From NCBI GenBank assembly GCA_041394405.1, contig JAWKIF010000008.1, forward strand, positions 124,001 through 188,000: 64,000 bases of DNA. The letters run 5' to 3'. The translations under genes and the position numbers were made by a program. The notes under the pieces are model-generated. The model saw only the letters and a list, made by a program, of their open reading frames with translations. It was not told where the DNA came from and did no database searches. This stretch comes from Microthrix sp041394405. GTDB taxonomy: Bacteria > Actinomycetota > Acidimicrobiia > Acidimicrobiales > Microtrichaceae. This document shows positions 16,362-25,365 of the stretch, one piece after another. Each line of letters opens with the position of its first letter. Position 1 is the stretch's first letter.

Positions 16362-17732
16362 TCAGCGGCCGCGTGAAGGGTGACTCGCCGATCGCCCCAT
16401 GGCCACCTCCACCAGGCGGCCAAGGGTGGACCAGCCCGGTTCAAGCGCAACGGCCGCAGGTGCCTTGCCCGGGGCGTGGGTTGGCAGCCGCACCCGCAGC
16501 GCGCCTGCCCACGATTCGAAGACCAGCGGTGGTTGCATGCGCAGTGCCTCGCCGTCCACGCCGATGGCGACGGCTTCCCTGGAGGCCACCTCAAGTCTGG
16601 GCGTCGTCCACTCGGTCCACCCGTCGAACTGCTGCACTCGCCCAGCGGCCTGGAGGGCCACCATCGTCTGGAAGTCCCGAGCGCTCTCCACCTGCACATC
16701 GACCAGGCCCAACCGGCCGGTGTCGATCCTCGCCCGGGTGCCGAAGCCTCCCAGCCGATCGAGTCGGTAGGGGTTGTTGGAGATCAACAGCAGCTGGGAC
16801 GAGCCCCGTTGCCTGCCCTCGCCGTCGGTGAACTGGAGATCGAACCCGTCGGCATCGGGGCCGAGCAGCTCCGGCAGCATGGACGCCGCCGTCTTCAACT
16901 TGGCGTCCCGGTAGTCGTCGGATTGCACGATGCTGGCGTAGACACCCAGCGAGCAGTTGTTGACGAACGTGCGACCGTTCACACGGGCCAGGTCGACCCG
17001 CCGCTCCACGGCGGTGCCAAATGCGTCCAGGGCACCGAGAACGTCGTCCCGGTCGAGGCCAAGGTCGAGGGCGAAGTGATTGCGGGTGCCGGCGGGAACG
17101 CACACGAAGGGAAGGTCGGCCTCGGCCGCGACTGCCGCCACGAGCGCCTGCGTGCCGTCGCCGCCGGCGGCGCCGAGTGCGTCGGCGCCCGCTTCCACCG
17201 CCTGGGTGGCCAGGCGCACCGGGTCGTCGTCGGGCCCAAGGAGTATGGGCGTGATGCCACGCCGTCGCGCTTCGGCCTCCAGATCGAACTGCGCCACCTT
17301 TTCGCCGCCGGACTTCGGGTTCATCAGCAGCGTGGGCTGGGCCAGGGGCCCCACCGGCGTGCCTTCGATGGGCTGTTCGGCCAGCGACCGCATGTCCACG
17401 CGCAAGGCTCGACGGGCCAACGGCGCCGCGCCGAGCAGCAGCGCCATCAGGCCGAGCCACTTCATCAGGTCGCCGTTGTCGCGGAGCACCAGCAGCGCCA
17501 GCAACTCGCCAGCTGCGATGGCAACCAGGGCCACTGCTCGGGCAGCCCCTCGCCGCGTGACCGCCAGCCAAGCGGCTCCCACCGCCACCGCCTGGGCCGC
17601 CACCAGCACCACCATGTTGCGCGGCGTGGCGTTGAGCACCAGCCACAACAGCAGCGCCAGCGACGCAGCGCACGCACCCAGCGCCGCCACGGCGGCCAAT
17701 CGGTGGCTGGCCGTCGGCGTCTGGCTGGGCAC
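16362..17732 (-). CDS. Diacylglycerol kinase-family lipid kinase with membrane N-terminus
   Basis: 456-residue protein. Residues 10-105 contain three or four membrane segments; the DAGK catalytic domain starts at about 133 (TLLMNPKSGGEKVAQF) and carries the ATP-binding GGDGT at 190-194, followed by VPAGTRNHFALDLGL and the conserved VNNCSLGVYA strand. Enzymes of this group phosphorylate diacylglycerol, sphingosine-like or glycolipid precursors; which lipid is used here is unknown. The membrane module fused to the kinase is common in actinobacteria. It diverges from the SDR gene at 17859. Confidence 0.88.
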   Translation of the reverse strand: MPSQTPTASHRLAAVAALGACAASLALLLWLVLNATPRNMVVLVAAQAVAVGAAWLAVTRRGAARAVALVAIAAGELLALLVLRDNGDLMKWLGLMALLLGAAPLARRALRVDMRSLAEQPIEGTPVGPLAQPTLLMNPKSGGEKVAQFDLEAEARRRGITPILLGPDDDPVRLATQAVEAGADALGAAGGDGTQALVAAVAAEADLPFVCVPAGTRNHFALDLGLDRDDVLGALDAFGTAVERRVDLARVNGRTFVNNCSLGVYASIVQSDDYRDAKLKTAASMLPELLGPDADGFDLQFTDGEGRQRGSSQLLLISNNPYRLDRLGGFGTRARIDTGRLGLVDVQVESARDFQTMVALQAAGRVQQFDGWTEWTTPRLEVASREAVAIGVDGEALRMQPPLVFESWAGALRVRLPTHAPGKAPAAVALEPGWSTLGRLVEVAMGRSASHPSRGR

Positions 17733-17858
17733 CCCGAGATGCTCTCACATGCACATGTCAGAGGCCTCAGGTCCGGCGGTTGGCGGCGCCGCGCCGCCGC
17801 CATGCTCCGGTAGCGTCGCCAGCCGACACGGCGTCGGCAGAGCAAAGGGGCCAAGCAC

Positions 17859-18650
17859 ATGATTCTCGACCGATTCCGCATCGACGATCAGGTCGCTATC
17901 GTCACCGGTGCCGGGCGGGGCATCGGCGCGGCCACCGCCATTGGCTTGGCCCAGGCCGGCGCCGATGTGGTGATCTCCGCCCGCACCGCCGACCAGCTGG
18001 AGTCGGTGGCGGATGCGGTCGAGGCGGCAGGGCGGCGGGCCCACATCGTCACGGCGGACCTCAGCGACTTGGAGACGGTGGCGTCGCTGGCCAACGCGGC
18101 CACCGACACCTTCGGGCGCCTCGACATCGTGGTGAACAACGTGGGTGGAACCATGCCGGGTGCGTTCCTCGACACCTCCCCCGAGCAGCTCCTGGGTGCC
18201 CTGTCCTGGAACGTGGCCACTGCCCACGCCCTCACCCGAGCGGCCGTGCCGCTGATGCTGGCCGACGGGGGAACGGGGTCGGTCGTCAGCATCTCGTCGG
18301 CGATGGGACGCCTGGCGGCTCGGGGCTTCGTCGCCTACGGGACGGCCAAGGCGGCGCTGTCGCACTGGACCCGTCTGACCGCGGCGGACCTGTCGCCGCG
18401 GGTACGGGTGAACGCCATCGCTGTCGGTTCGATCGCCACCTCGGCGCTGGACATCGTCACCCAGGACGACGGTCTGCGAACCACGATGGAGCAGAACACC
18501 CCCCTGGGGCGTATCGGCGAGCCGGAGGAGATCGCCGCGGCCGCCCTCTTCCTGGCGTCTTCCGGCGCCAGCTACATGACGGGCAAGGTCATCGAGGTGG
18601 ACGGTGGTGCTGAGTCGCCACAGCTGGACCTGGGCATGCCCGACCTGTAG
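17859..18650 (+). CDS. Classical short-chain dehydrogenase/reductase
   Basis: 263-residue SDR. NAD(P) motif TGAGRGIG (about 17-24), NNVGG after LDIVV, active site Ser146/147 (SISSAMG), Tyr160 and Lys164 (YGTAK), and the C-terminal ASYMTGKVIEVDGG block. ISARTAD after beta2 carries Arg where NADP-dependent members often have a basic residue. Substrate unknown. AAAGGGG precedes the ATG. The phosphotriesterase-like gene follows after 102 bp and may be co-expressed. Confidence 0.92.
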   Translation: MILDRFRIDDQVAIVTGAGRGIGAATAIGLAQAGADVVISARTADQLESVADAVEAAGRRAHIVTADLSDLETVASLANAATDTFGRLDIVVNNVGGTMPGAFLDTSPEQLLGALSWNVATAHALTRAAVPLMLADGGTGSVVSISSAMGRLAARGFVAYGTAKAALSHWTRLTAADLSPRVRVNAIAVGSIATSALDIVTQDDGLRTTMEQNTPLGRIGEPEEIAAAALFLASSGASYMTGKVIEVDGGAESPQLDLGMPDL

Positions 18651-18752
18651 CGAGGTGCGGCCTGCCAGGTCGGCCCCATCGCTCCCGTGACTCGGAGTCC
18701 ACTCGTCGTGCCCGCTGGGTATCGTCGGGGCAACGACCCCGGGGAGTGAACC

Positions 18753-19739
18753 GTGAGCGACGTCCAGACCGTGAGAGGCCCGATCGACAGTGCTGCGCTG
18801 GGCCGCACCTACATGCACGAGCACGTCTTCGTGCTGTCCCCCGATGTGCAGCAGAACTACCCCGACGAGTGGGGCGACGAGGCGGCCCGCGTGGATGACG
18901 CCGTCGCCAAGCTCAGCGCCCTGGCCGACCAGGGGGTGAACACCATCGTCGACCCCACCGTCATCGGGCTCGGCCGCTATATCCCCCGGATCGTGACCAT
19001 CGCCGAGCGGGTTCCCGGCCTGAACATCGTGGTGGCCACGGGTTGCTACACCTACAACGACGTGCCCTTCTTCTTCCACCACCGCGGTCCGGCCCTGACC
19101 GAGGCGCTGGGCGTCGAGGTACCCGACCCCATGGTGGACCTCTTCGTCGGCGACATCAACGACGGCATCGCCGGCACCGGGGTTCGTGCCGGACTGCTGA
19201 AGTGCGCCATCGATGAGCAGGGACTCGTTGGCGGGGTGGAACGAGTGATGCGGGCGGTGGCCCAGGCCCATCACCGCACTGGTACGCCCATCACCGTGCA
19301 TACGCACCCCGCCAGCCACACCGGCCGCGACGTGAAGCGCGTGCTGGTGGACTCAGAGGGCGTGGATCCGGCGCGAATCGTCCTGGGCCACAGCGGCGAC
19401 TCCACCGACGTCAACCACCTGAGCGAGCTGGCCGAGGCGGGGTTCATCCTGGGCATGGACCGCTTTGGGGTGAACCTGGAGACCACCTTCGAGCAGCGAG
19501 CCGACACGGTGGTGGAGCTGTGCCGCAGGGGGTTCGCCTCCCAGATGGTGCTGTCCCAGGATGCCGCCTGCTACATCGACTGGATCGACCCCGACGCCTT
19601 GGCCTTTCTGCCCCAGTGGAACTACCTGCACATCCACGACGAGGTGCTGCCCTACCTTCGGGCGCACGGGGTGAACGAGGAGCAGCTGGACGCCATGTTG
19701 GTGGAGACTCCTCGCCGCTACCTCGAAACCCCCGCTTGA
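18753..19739 (+). CDS. Phosphotriesterase-family metal-dependent hydrolase
   Basis: 328-residue amidohydrolase-superfamily protein related to bacterial phosphotriesterase/Php proteins. Metal ligands visible: His22 and His24 (YMHEH), Lys150 (GLLKCAI, the carboxylated lysine), His183 (TVHTH), His213 (VLGHSGD) and Asp in LSQDAAC. All binuclear-centre positions are intact, so it should be catalytic. Natural substrates in the family are lactones and other esters; the annotation phosphotriesterase is historical. GTG start. Confidence 0.9.
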   Translation: MSDVQTVRGPIDSAALGRTYMHEHVFVLSPDVQQNYPDEWGDEAARVDDAVAKLSALADQGVNTIVDPTVIGLGRYIPRIVTIAERVPGLNIVVATGCYTYNDVPFFFHHRGPALTEALGVEVPDPMVDLFVGDINDGIAGTGVRAGLLKCAIDEQGLVGGVERVMRAVAQAHHRTGTPITVHTHPASHTGRDVKRVLVDSEGVDPARIVLGHSGDSTDVNHLSELAEAGFILGMDRFGVNLETTFEQRADTVVELCRRGFASQMVLSQDAACYIDWIDPDALAFLPQWNYLHIHDEVLPYLRAHGVNEEQLDAMLVETPRRYLETPA

Positions 19740-19750
19740 GGCGCCGGCTC

Positions 19751-20290
19751 ATGCGCAGCTCGTTGTCCCCCGGGACGCGGTTGCGCCTCGGCGGCTGGGC
19801 GGCGCTTGGGCTGGACTGCTTCAACTCGTGGCTCGACGCCCTCGTCACGCAACGAGCGGCCGAGGGCAAGGTGCCGATGACCTGGTTCGAGCTGCTGGAA
19901 CAAGCCAACGGCTTCGCCCCCCGGCGGCCTCCCTGTCGGTGATGCAGGGCGCTCCCGTCGATCGTGCGCTGTATCTCAACTCGCTTTCAGGTGTCGATGA
20001 CGCCCCTTCCGGGCCTGGCAGGACCTGCCGGCGACGCAGGTGGAGGCCAAACTCCCGGCGGGGACCATCGACGTCTGGGCCACGGCAGCCAGCAGCACGG
20101 AGCGCACCACCGTGATGCTCAGCCAGTGGCACTCGCTGCTCGGCGACGCCCGGAACCTCGACGTGCCGCTGACGGTCCGTGGCCTACCCGACGGCCCCTA
20201 CCAGGTGACCGTGGAGTGGATCGGCGAGGGCCACACCGCCACGGCCCCGCGGCGTGGCGGCCCTGCGGCCCCTCACCCTGGCGTCCGGCC
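19751..20290 (+). pseudogene. Decayed gene remnant, perhaps a glycoside hydrolase C-terminal part
   Basis: The 833-bp gap between two intact genes contains protein-like segments in changing frames: GGWAALGLDCFNSWLDALV and MTWFELLEQANGFAP in one, SLSVMQGAPVDRALYLNSL in the next, then FRAWQDLPATQVEAKLPAGT through RGLPDGPYQVTVEWIGEGHT. The last part resembles the C-terminal beta-sandwich of GH39-like glycosidases, but this is a weak call. From 20290 to 20572 the DNA encodes only a Pro/Thr/Ser-rich frame of doubtful meaning. At least two frameshifts are needed, so no functional protein is made. Confidence 0.45.
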
Positions 20291-20572
20291 CGAGCGTGCC
20301 GGGCACCTGCCTGGCCTCGTCCGCCGAATCCGACCCCCCGACCCCCACGCCCACGTCGCAGCCGCCGAGCGTGGTCCCCGAACCATCATCACATCCGGGT
20401 TCCGGCGACGATGCTGCAGGCCCCAACCCCCGGCCGCGCCCACCGGGAGGTTTGCCCGCCGGTGCCCAGCCACTCCGAGCGATGTTCACGGGGTGGGAGT
20501 CGTCCGGTTCGGGTGGGCCGCCTCCCCCCTCTCGAACGGTGGCCGGTCGCGTCGTGGCGCGCCCCATCGGCC

Positions 20573-21538
20573 ATGATGGCCGCCGTGATCTGGTCCCTTC
20601 TGCTGATCATCGTCGGCATCGCGGCGCTTGCCTATTCCAGCGACTGGTTCGTGGATGGCGCCGCCGTGCTGGCCAACCGGTTGTCCGTGCCGCCGGTGGT
20701 CATCGGCACCCTGGTGATCGGCCTCGGGACCTCGCTGCCCGAGGTGTTTGTGTCCACGCTGGCGGCGTTGCACGGCGACCTGAACCTGGGCATCGGCAAC
20801 ATCGTTGGTTCCAACACGGCCAACCTCACCCTGGTGCTGGGCGTGGCCGCCATGATCGCCCTGGTTCGGGTGGACTCCGAGATTGTGCGCCGGGAGGCCC
20901 CGCTGATGCTGGGGTCGTGCGTGCTGGTGGCCGCGCTGGCCTGGCGGCGCCTCACGCTGGTCGGCGGGCTGATCCTGCTGGCCGGCCTGGCCGGCTACCT
21001 GGTGCTCACCGTGGTGCTGGCTCGACGCAGCCGCAACGACCTGTTGGCCGCGGAGGTGGCGGAATACACCGAGAAGGAGCATCGCTACTCCACCCGGATG
21101 GAAGCAGGGCGCACGCTGGTGGGCTTGGTGGGCACGGTGGCGGCCGCCCGGGCCCTGGTGGTGGGCGCCGTCGACCTGGCCGACCGCGTCGGTTGGTCGG
21201 GCGGGTTCGTCGGTCTCAGCCTGGTGGCGTTGGGCACCTCGCTGCCCGAGCTGGCGGCCGCCATCCAGGCGGTGCGTCGCAACGAGGACGAGCTGCTGGT
21301 CGGCAACCTGGTGGGCTCCAACCTGTTGAACAGCCTGTTGGTGGGCGGGTTGGTGGGCGTGGTCGGCCAGGGCGACGAGGCCACCAGTGCCGTCTTGCAT
21401 CGGGGCATGGCGGTGATGGTCGTTGGCGTCGGGGTCGTGACCGCGCTGATGGTCACCCGTGCCCGCTTCGAGCGCACCTCGGGCGCGCTGTTGGTGGCCG
21501 CCTATGTCATCGCCATCGTGGCGTTGGGGCCCAACTGA
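20573..21538 (+). CDS. Calcium/sodium antiporter (CaCA family, YrbG-like)
   Basis: 321-residue membrane protein with about ten segments in two inverted repeats. Each half carries the ion-binding alpha repeat: LGTSLPEVFVSTLAALHG with GNIVGSNTANL, and LGTSLPELAAAIQAVRRN with GNLVGSNLLNSL. The paired GTSLPE/GNxxGSN motifs are diagnostic for Na+/Ca2+ exchangers. A cytoplasmic loop (AAEVAEYTEKEHRYSTRM) links the halves. Start could be ATG 20573 or 20576. Confidence 0.93.
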   Translation: MMAAVIWSLLLIIVGIAALAYSSDWFVDGAAVLANRLSVPPVVIGTLVIGLGTSLPEVFVSTLAALHGDLNLGIGNIVGSNTANLTLVLGVAAMIALVRVDSEIVRREAPLMLGSCVLVAALAWRRLTLVGGLILLAGLAGYLVLTVVLARRSRNDLLAAEVAEYTEKEHRYSTRMEAGRTLVGLVGTVAAARALVVGAVDLADRVGWSGGFVGLSLVALGTSLPELAAAIQAVRRNEDELLVGNLVGSNLLNSLLVGGLVGVVGQGDEATSAVLHRGMAVMVVGVGVVTALMVTRARFERTSGALLVAAYVIAIVALGPN

Positions 21539-21602
21539 GCGCGCTGTGGCGCCGCCACCGGGCAGACTGGGGGCCCATTCTCCGAAGACCTGAGGGGTTT
21601 CG

Positions 21603-22751
21603 GTGTCCGTCCCAGTTCCCGATCGACCACCACCACGGCCAACCCGGTCACCCGGAGCCGCTCCGCCACCGGGTGGGGCCCCTGCGCCTCAGCCGGACGG
21701 GACACCGGCCCTCGGCGTACACGTGGGGCGAATCGTCACCGCCACCGTCGACGACGTGGGCCCCTCGGAGATTGCCCTGCGCATGGTGGACGGCCGCCCC
21801 GGCGTGGTCATGGCCCGCGACGTGCAGGATGCCGACGGGCGTCTTCCGGCCCCCGGGGACGAGCTGGAGGTGGCGCTGTTGGCCCGCGACGACCCGCAGG
21901 GGCGCGTGGCCACCTCGCGCGGGTGGGCGGCGAAGCAGCTCGCCTGGCAGCGGGTGGACGCAGCCAAGGCGGCGGACGAGATCCTCGAGGTGACCGTGAC
22001 CCGCCAGGTGAAGGGCGGGCTGCTGGTGGACCTCACCACCCGGGCATTCCTCCCGGCCTCGCAGGCCTTCGACGAGCCGCAGGCCGACCTGGCCTCGCTG
22101 GTGGGAACCAAGGTGGAGGTGGTGGTGACGGAGACCGATCGCGAGCGGGATCGGGTGGTGGTGTCGCGACGAGCGGCGCTGCGGCGTCGTCGCCGGGCGG
22201 AGGAACGAAGTGCGTTCGGCCGCCTGGAGGTTGGCGGCAGGGTCACCGGCAAGGTGGTGGCACTCACCGACTACGGCGCCCTGGTGGACGTGGCGGGCGC
22301 CCGTGGCCTGCTTCATCGCACCGAGATGTCGTGGGGCCGCGTGGACGAGATGGAGGACCACGCCCGCCCCGGACACGACCTGGAGCTGGTGGTGATCGAG
22401 CTGAACCGGGCCAAGCGCAGGATCGGGCTGTCGCTGCGGCGGCTCACCGACGACCCGTTTGCCACGGTGGAGGAGGGCACGGTGAGCGATGCCACGGTTA
22501 CCCGGGTGGTGGACTATGGGGTCTTCGCCGCGCTCCCCAACGACGTGGAGGGCCTCGTTCACCTCAGCGAGATGGCCGAGGGACGAGGCTTCCGGCCCGC
22601 CGACCTGGTGGCCCCGGGCGAACGAGTTCGGGTGAAGGTGGTGGGCATCGATCGCAAGCGCCGACGGGTCGAGCTGTCGATGATCCAGGCCGCCCTGGCC
22701 CTGGCGGACCCGGCCGACGACGACTCTCCGGGTGGCGACGGGGCCGGCTGA
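21603..22751 (+). CDS. S1 RNA-binding domain protein with four repeats
   Basis: 382-residue protein with four tandem S1 (OB-fold) domains: about 45-110, 125-190 (EVTVTRQVKGGLLVDL), 200-280 (VTGKVVALTDYGALVDVAGARGL) and 290-365 (DATVTRVVDYGVFAALPNDV). The last two are canonical; the first two are divergent. The pattern is like ribosomal protein bS1 but with a proline-rich N-terminus and a different sequence, so it is probably a second S1-type mRNA-binding protein rather than RpsA. GAGGGG precedes the GTG start. Confidence 0.82.
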   Translation: MSVPVPDRPPPRPTRSPGAAPPPGGAPAPQPDGTPALGVHVGRIVTATVDDVGPSEIALRMVDGRPGVVMARDVQDADGRLPAPGDELEVALLARDDPQGRVATSRGWAAKQLAWQRVDAAKAADEILEVTVTRQVKGGLLVDLTTRAFLPASQAFDEPQADLASLVGTKVEVVVTETDRERDRVVVSRRAALRRRRRAEERSAFGRLEVGGRVTGKVVALTDYGALVDVAGARGLLHRTEMSWGRVDEMEDHARPGHDLELVVIELNRAKRRIGLSLRRLTDDPFATVEEGTVSDATVTRVVDYGVFAALPNDVEGLVHLSEMAEGRGFRPADLVAPGERVRVKVVGIDRKRRRVELSMIQAALALADPADDDSPGGDGAG

Positions 22752-22847
22752 TGTGACCGAAATGCGCCTGGCGGGTTCATGGGCCGCAGATGCGGACACG
22801 TACCATGCGAGGTCCCCCCGACCCCTTCCTCACCCCCCCCTCAACAC

Positions 22848-24476
22848 ATGGCGACTCGCATTCGGCTGCGCCCCTGGCAGCACCAGGCGTTGGAGAAGTT
22901 CAACGCCTCAGAACAGGACGACTTCCTGGCCGTGGCCACCCCCGGCGCGGGCAAGACCACCTTTGCGCTGACGGCGGCCACCCAGTTTCTGGCATCCAAC
23001 CCTGGGCGACGGCTGGTGGTGGTGGCCCCCACCCAACATCTGAAGAGCCAGTGGGCCGACGCTGCCGCCCGCTTCCGGCTGCACCTGGACCCCAACTGGT
23101 CGCCCCGCGAGGGTGAGCTGCCGGGGGACCTCCACGGCCTGGTGACCACCTACCAGCAGGTGGCCACCAGCGCCTCCACCTTGGCGCCGCTGGCAGCCGG
23201 GGCGTTTGTGGTGTTCGACGAGATCCACCACGCCGGCGACGATCGCGCCTGGGGCACCGCCATCTCGGCGGCCTTCGGCGGGGCCCAGAAGCGCCTGTCG
23301 CTCTCGGGCACGCCCTTCCGTTCGGACACCACCCCCATCCCGTTCGTGCGCTATCACCTCGACGAGGCGCAATCCGACTTCGACTACGGCTACGGGGAGG
23401 CGCTGGCCGACCGGGGAGTGGTGCGCCCACTGTTCTTCCCACGAATCGGCGGGTTCATGGAGTGGGTGGCTCCCGACGGCACCCAGGTGGCCGCCACCTT
23501 CGAGGACGACCTCACCCGCGAGCAGGCCAACCAGCGGTTGCGCACCGCATTGTCCTTGGAGGGGGAGTGGATGCCCACGGTGCTCGCCCAGGCCAACGAG
23601 CGCCTCCAGGCGCTGCGGCTCAGCCATCCGGAGGCGGGCGGCCTGGTGATCGCCATGGACCAGGAGCACGCCAACGGAATCGCCGGCCTGCTTCGCAGCC
23701 AGGGCACCAAGGCGGTCGTGGCCGTGTCCGACGACCCCGACGCGTCGGACCGCATTGCCCGCTTCTCCGAGGGCACCGAGCCGTGGATCGTGGCCGTGCG
23801 CATGGTGTCGGAAGGCGTGGACATCCCCCGATTGCGTATCGGCGTCTACGCCACCAACACCTCCACCGAGCTGTTCTTCCGTCAGGCCATGGGTCGCCTG
23901 GTTCGCTGGACCCGAGGGGTGCCGCGACAGAGGGCCTGGTGCTTCCTGCCGGACGACCCTCGGCTGCGCTCCCACGCCGATTCGATTGCCACCCAACGGC
24001 GACACAGCCTGGCTCGGCGCCGCGAGCGCGACGAGGAGCGCGAGGGCGACTTCGATGCGCCCGACACCGGGGACGGCGATGAGCAGATGTCGATGTTTGC
24101 GGTCATCGGGGCGGTGGCCCAGCACGAGCCGTCCACCGCCGAGGGGGTCTTTGCCGACGACGACGAGGACGGGGACGGTGACGGCGCCGATGACGCCGGC
24201 GTGGACCTGGAGTTGCGTGCGCCCCCGACGCCCGACGGGTCGGTCAGCGACACCGAGGACGAGTTCGCCCAGACGCCGCGCCGTCGGCGGGCCGAGCTGC
24301 GGGATCGCAACGCCGCGCTGGCTAGGGACCTGGCCCGCCGCACCAACATGACCCATGCCCAGGTCAACCGGGAGCTGAACCGGCTGTCGGGCGTCACCCG
24401 CATTTCCGAGGCCACCGAGGCCCAACTGCAACGCCGCCTGGATCAGGCCAACGCCTGGAGCCGCCGAATCCGCTGA
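22848..24476 (+). CDS. SF2 DEAD/DEAH-type helicase
   Basis: 542-residue helicase. Motif Q-like RLRPWQHQALEKF, motif I ATPGAGKTTFAL, motif II VVFDEIHHAGD, motif III LSGTPFR, and in the second RecA domain the VSEGVDIPRLRIGVY and QAMGRLVRW (motif VI) blocks are all present, so it should hydrolyse ATP. A very acidic linker (DDDEDGDGDGADDAGVDL) and a helical tail follow. It resembles the helicase core of restriction/repair enzymes. It converges on two nuclease-like genes that end 4 bp away, suggesting a shared DNA-processing role, but they are on opposite strands and not one operon. ATG 22848. Confidence 0.9.
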   Translation: MATRIRLRPWQHQALEKFNASEQDDFLAVATPGAGKTTFALTAATQFLASNPGRRLVVVAPTQHLKSQWADAAARFRLHLDPNWSPREGELPGDLHGLVTTYQQVATSASTLAPLAAGAFVVFDEIHHAGDDRAWGTAISAAFGGAQKRLSLSGTPFRSDTTPIPFVRYHLDEAQSDFDYGYGEALADRGVVRPLFFPRIGGFMEWVAPDGTQVAATFEDDLTREQANQRLRTALSLEGEWMPTVLAQANERLQALRLSHPEAGGLVIAMDQEHANGIAGLLRSQGTKAVVAVSDDPDASDRIARFSEGTEPWIVAVRMVSEGVDIPRLRIGVYATNTSTELFFRQAMGRLVRWTRGVPRQRAWCFLPDDPRLRSHADSIATQRRHSLARRRERDEEREGDFDAPDTGDGDEQMSMFAVIGAVAQHEPSTAEGVFADDDEDGDGDGADDAGVDLELRAPPTPDGSVSDTEDEFAQTPRRRRAELRDRNAALARDLARRTNMTHAQVNRELNRLSGVTRISEATEAQLQRRLDQANAWSRRIR

Positions 24477-24480
24477 GTCG

Positions 24481-25365
24481 CTACTCGGCCGGCCCGACGG
24501 GGCAGACCCCACGGCGGGCGCACCAGCGGCAGTGGCGTCCGGGGGTGAGGACGGTGTCCGCCCTGTCGTGGTCGCCCAGCTTGGCGGCAACGGCATCGGC
24601 CGAGGCTGCGCTCAGCACGGCGACCCCCTCGGTCAGCAGCGCGTCGTCGACGCGATGGGTTCGTCGTCGTCGGCGACGCAGGTCCGCCACGATCACCCGG
24701 TTGGGGGCGACGCCGAAGCGCACCGCATGCAGCACGGCAAGCCACCCGGCCTCGGAGCGTTCGTCGGCCGTCGTTGCGGTGTGATCCACCAGCCGGATGA
24801 GCCCCAGGTTGGTGGCCCGGCGATGGTCGGAGGTGGCGCCCTCCGCCCTGGCGCTCAGCACCAGCGGGGAACGGGGGGCCCGCCAGTCGATGCGGGCCCC
24901 GGGTTGCTCCCACGCCAGCTCGGCCACTTGGCCCGGGCCCACCACGGCCACCGCTGCGGCCAGCCAGGTGGCGGCCTCGGCGAGGGTGGCCTCCACGCCG
25001 CCCGGGGGAAGGGTGGCCAGCCATTCGCCCAGCCCGCTGTCCGACGCGGCCTCTCGGGCGCGTGCCAACGCCCGGTCGCTTCGGTAGCCGACGGCGGGAA
25101 GCTCGCCGAGGGCGGCCAGGCCCAAGGTGCGGCGGGCGAATCTGGCCGACCAGGCAAAGGGCTCGCCCTGAGCTCCCACGCACGCCCGGCGGCGGGCGTA
25201 GTCGAACCACCCGACCTCCACCTTTGCCACCGTGCCGGCGCCGGGTGCCGGCCGGCCGTGCTCCTCCGGCTCCACCAGCCGGGCGGTCGCGGGCCGCAGT
25301 GCCTCGGCGAGGGTTTCCCGCCATGCCCAGTCGACCGAGGCCCCAGTGGCGTCCCGGTCGATCAT
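24481..25365 (-). CDS. PD-(D/E)XK nuclease-like protein with Fe-S cysteine triad, probably catalytically degenerate
   Basis: 294-residue protein ending in HCRWCARRGVCP (Cys279, 282, 288), the C-x2-C-x5-C triad seen at the C-terminus of Cas4/AddB-type Fe-S nucleases. The region expected to hold the D...D/E-x-K core reads LVDHTATT (Asp194), so the catalytic Lys-Thr-Gly appears replaced. A following block ERSEAGWLAVLHAVRFGVAP matches the helix after the core in actinobacterial nucleases. The ATG at 25365 overlaps the upstream nuclease stop (ATGA), indicating coupled translation and probably a complex. A structural, DNA-binding role is my inference. Confidence 0.6.
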   Translation of the reverse strand: MIDRDATGASVDWAWRETLAEALRPATARLVEPEEHGRPAPGAGTVAKVEVGWFDYARRRACVGAQGEPFAWSARFARRTLGLAALGELPAVGYRSDRALARAREAASDSGLGEWLATLPPGGVEATLAEAATWLAAAVAVVGPGQVAELAWEQPGARIDWRAPRSPLVLSARAEGATSDHRRATNLGLIRLVDHTATTADERSEAGWLAVLHAVRFGVAPNRVIVADLRRRRRRTHRVDDALLTEGVAVLSAASADAVAAKLGDHDRADTVLTPGRHCRWCARRGVCPVGPAE

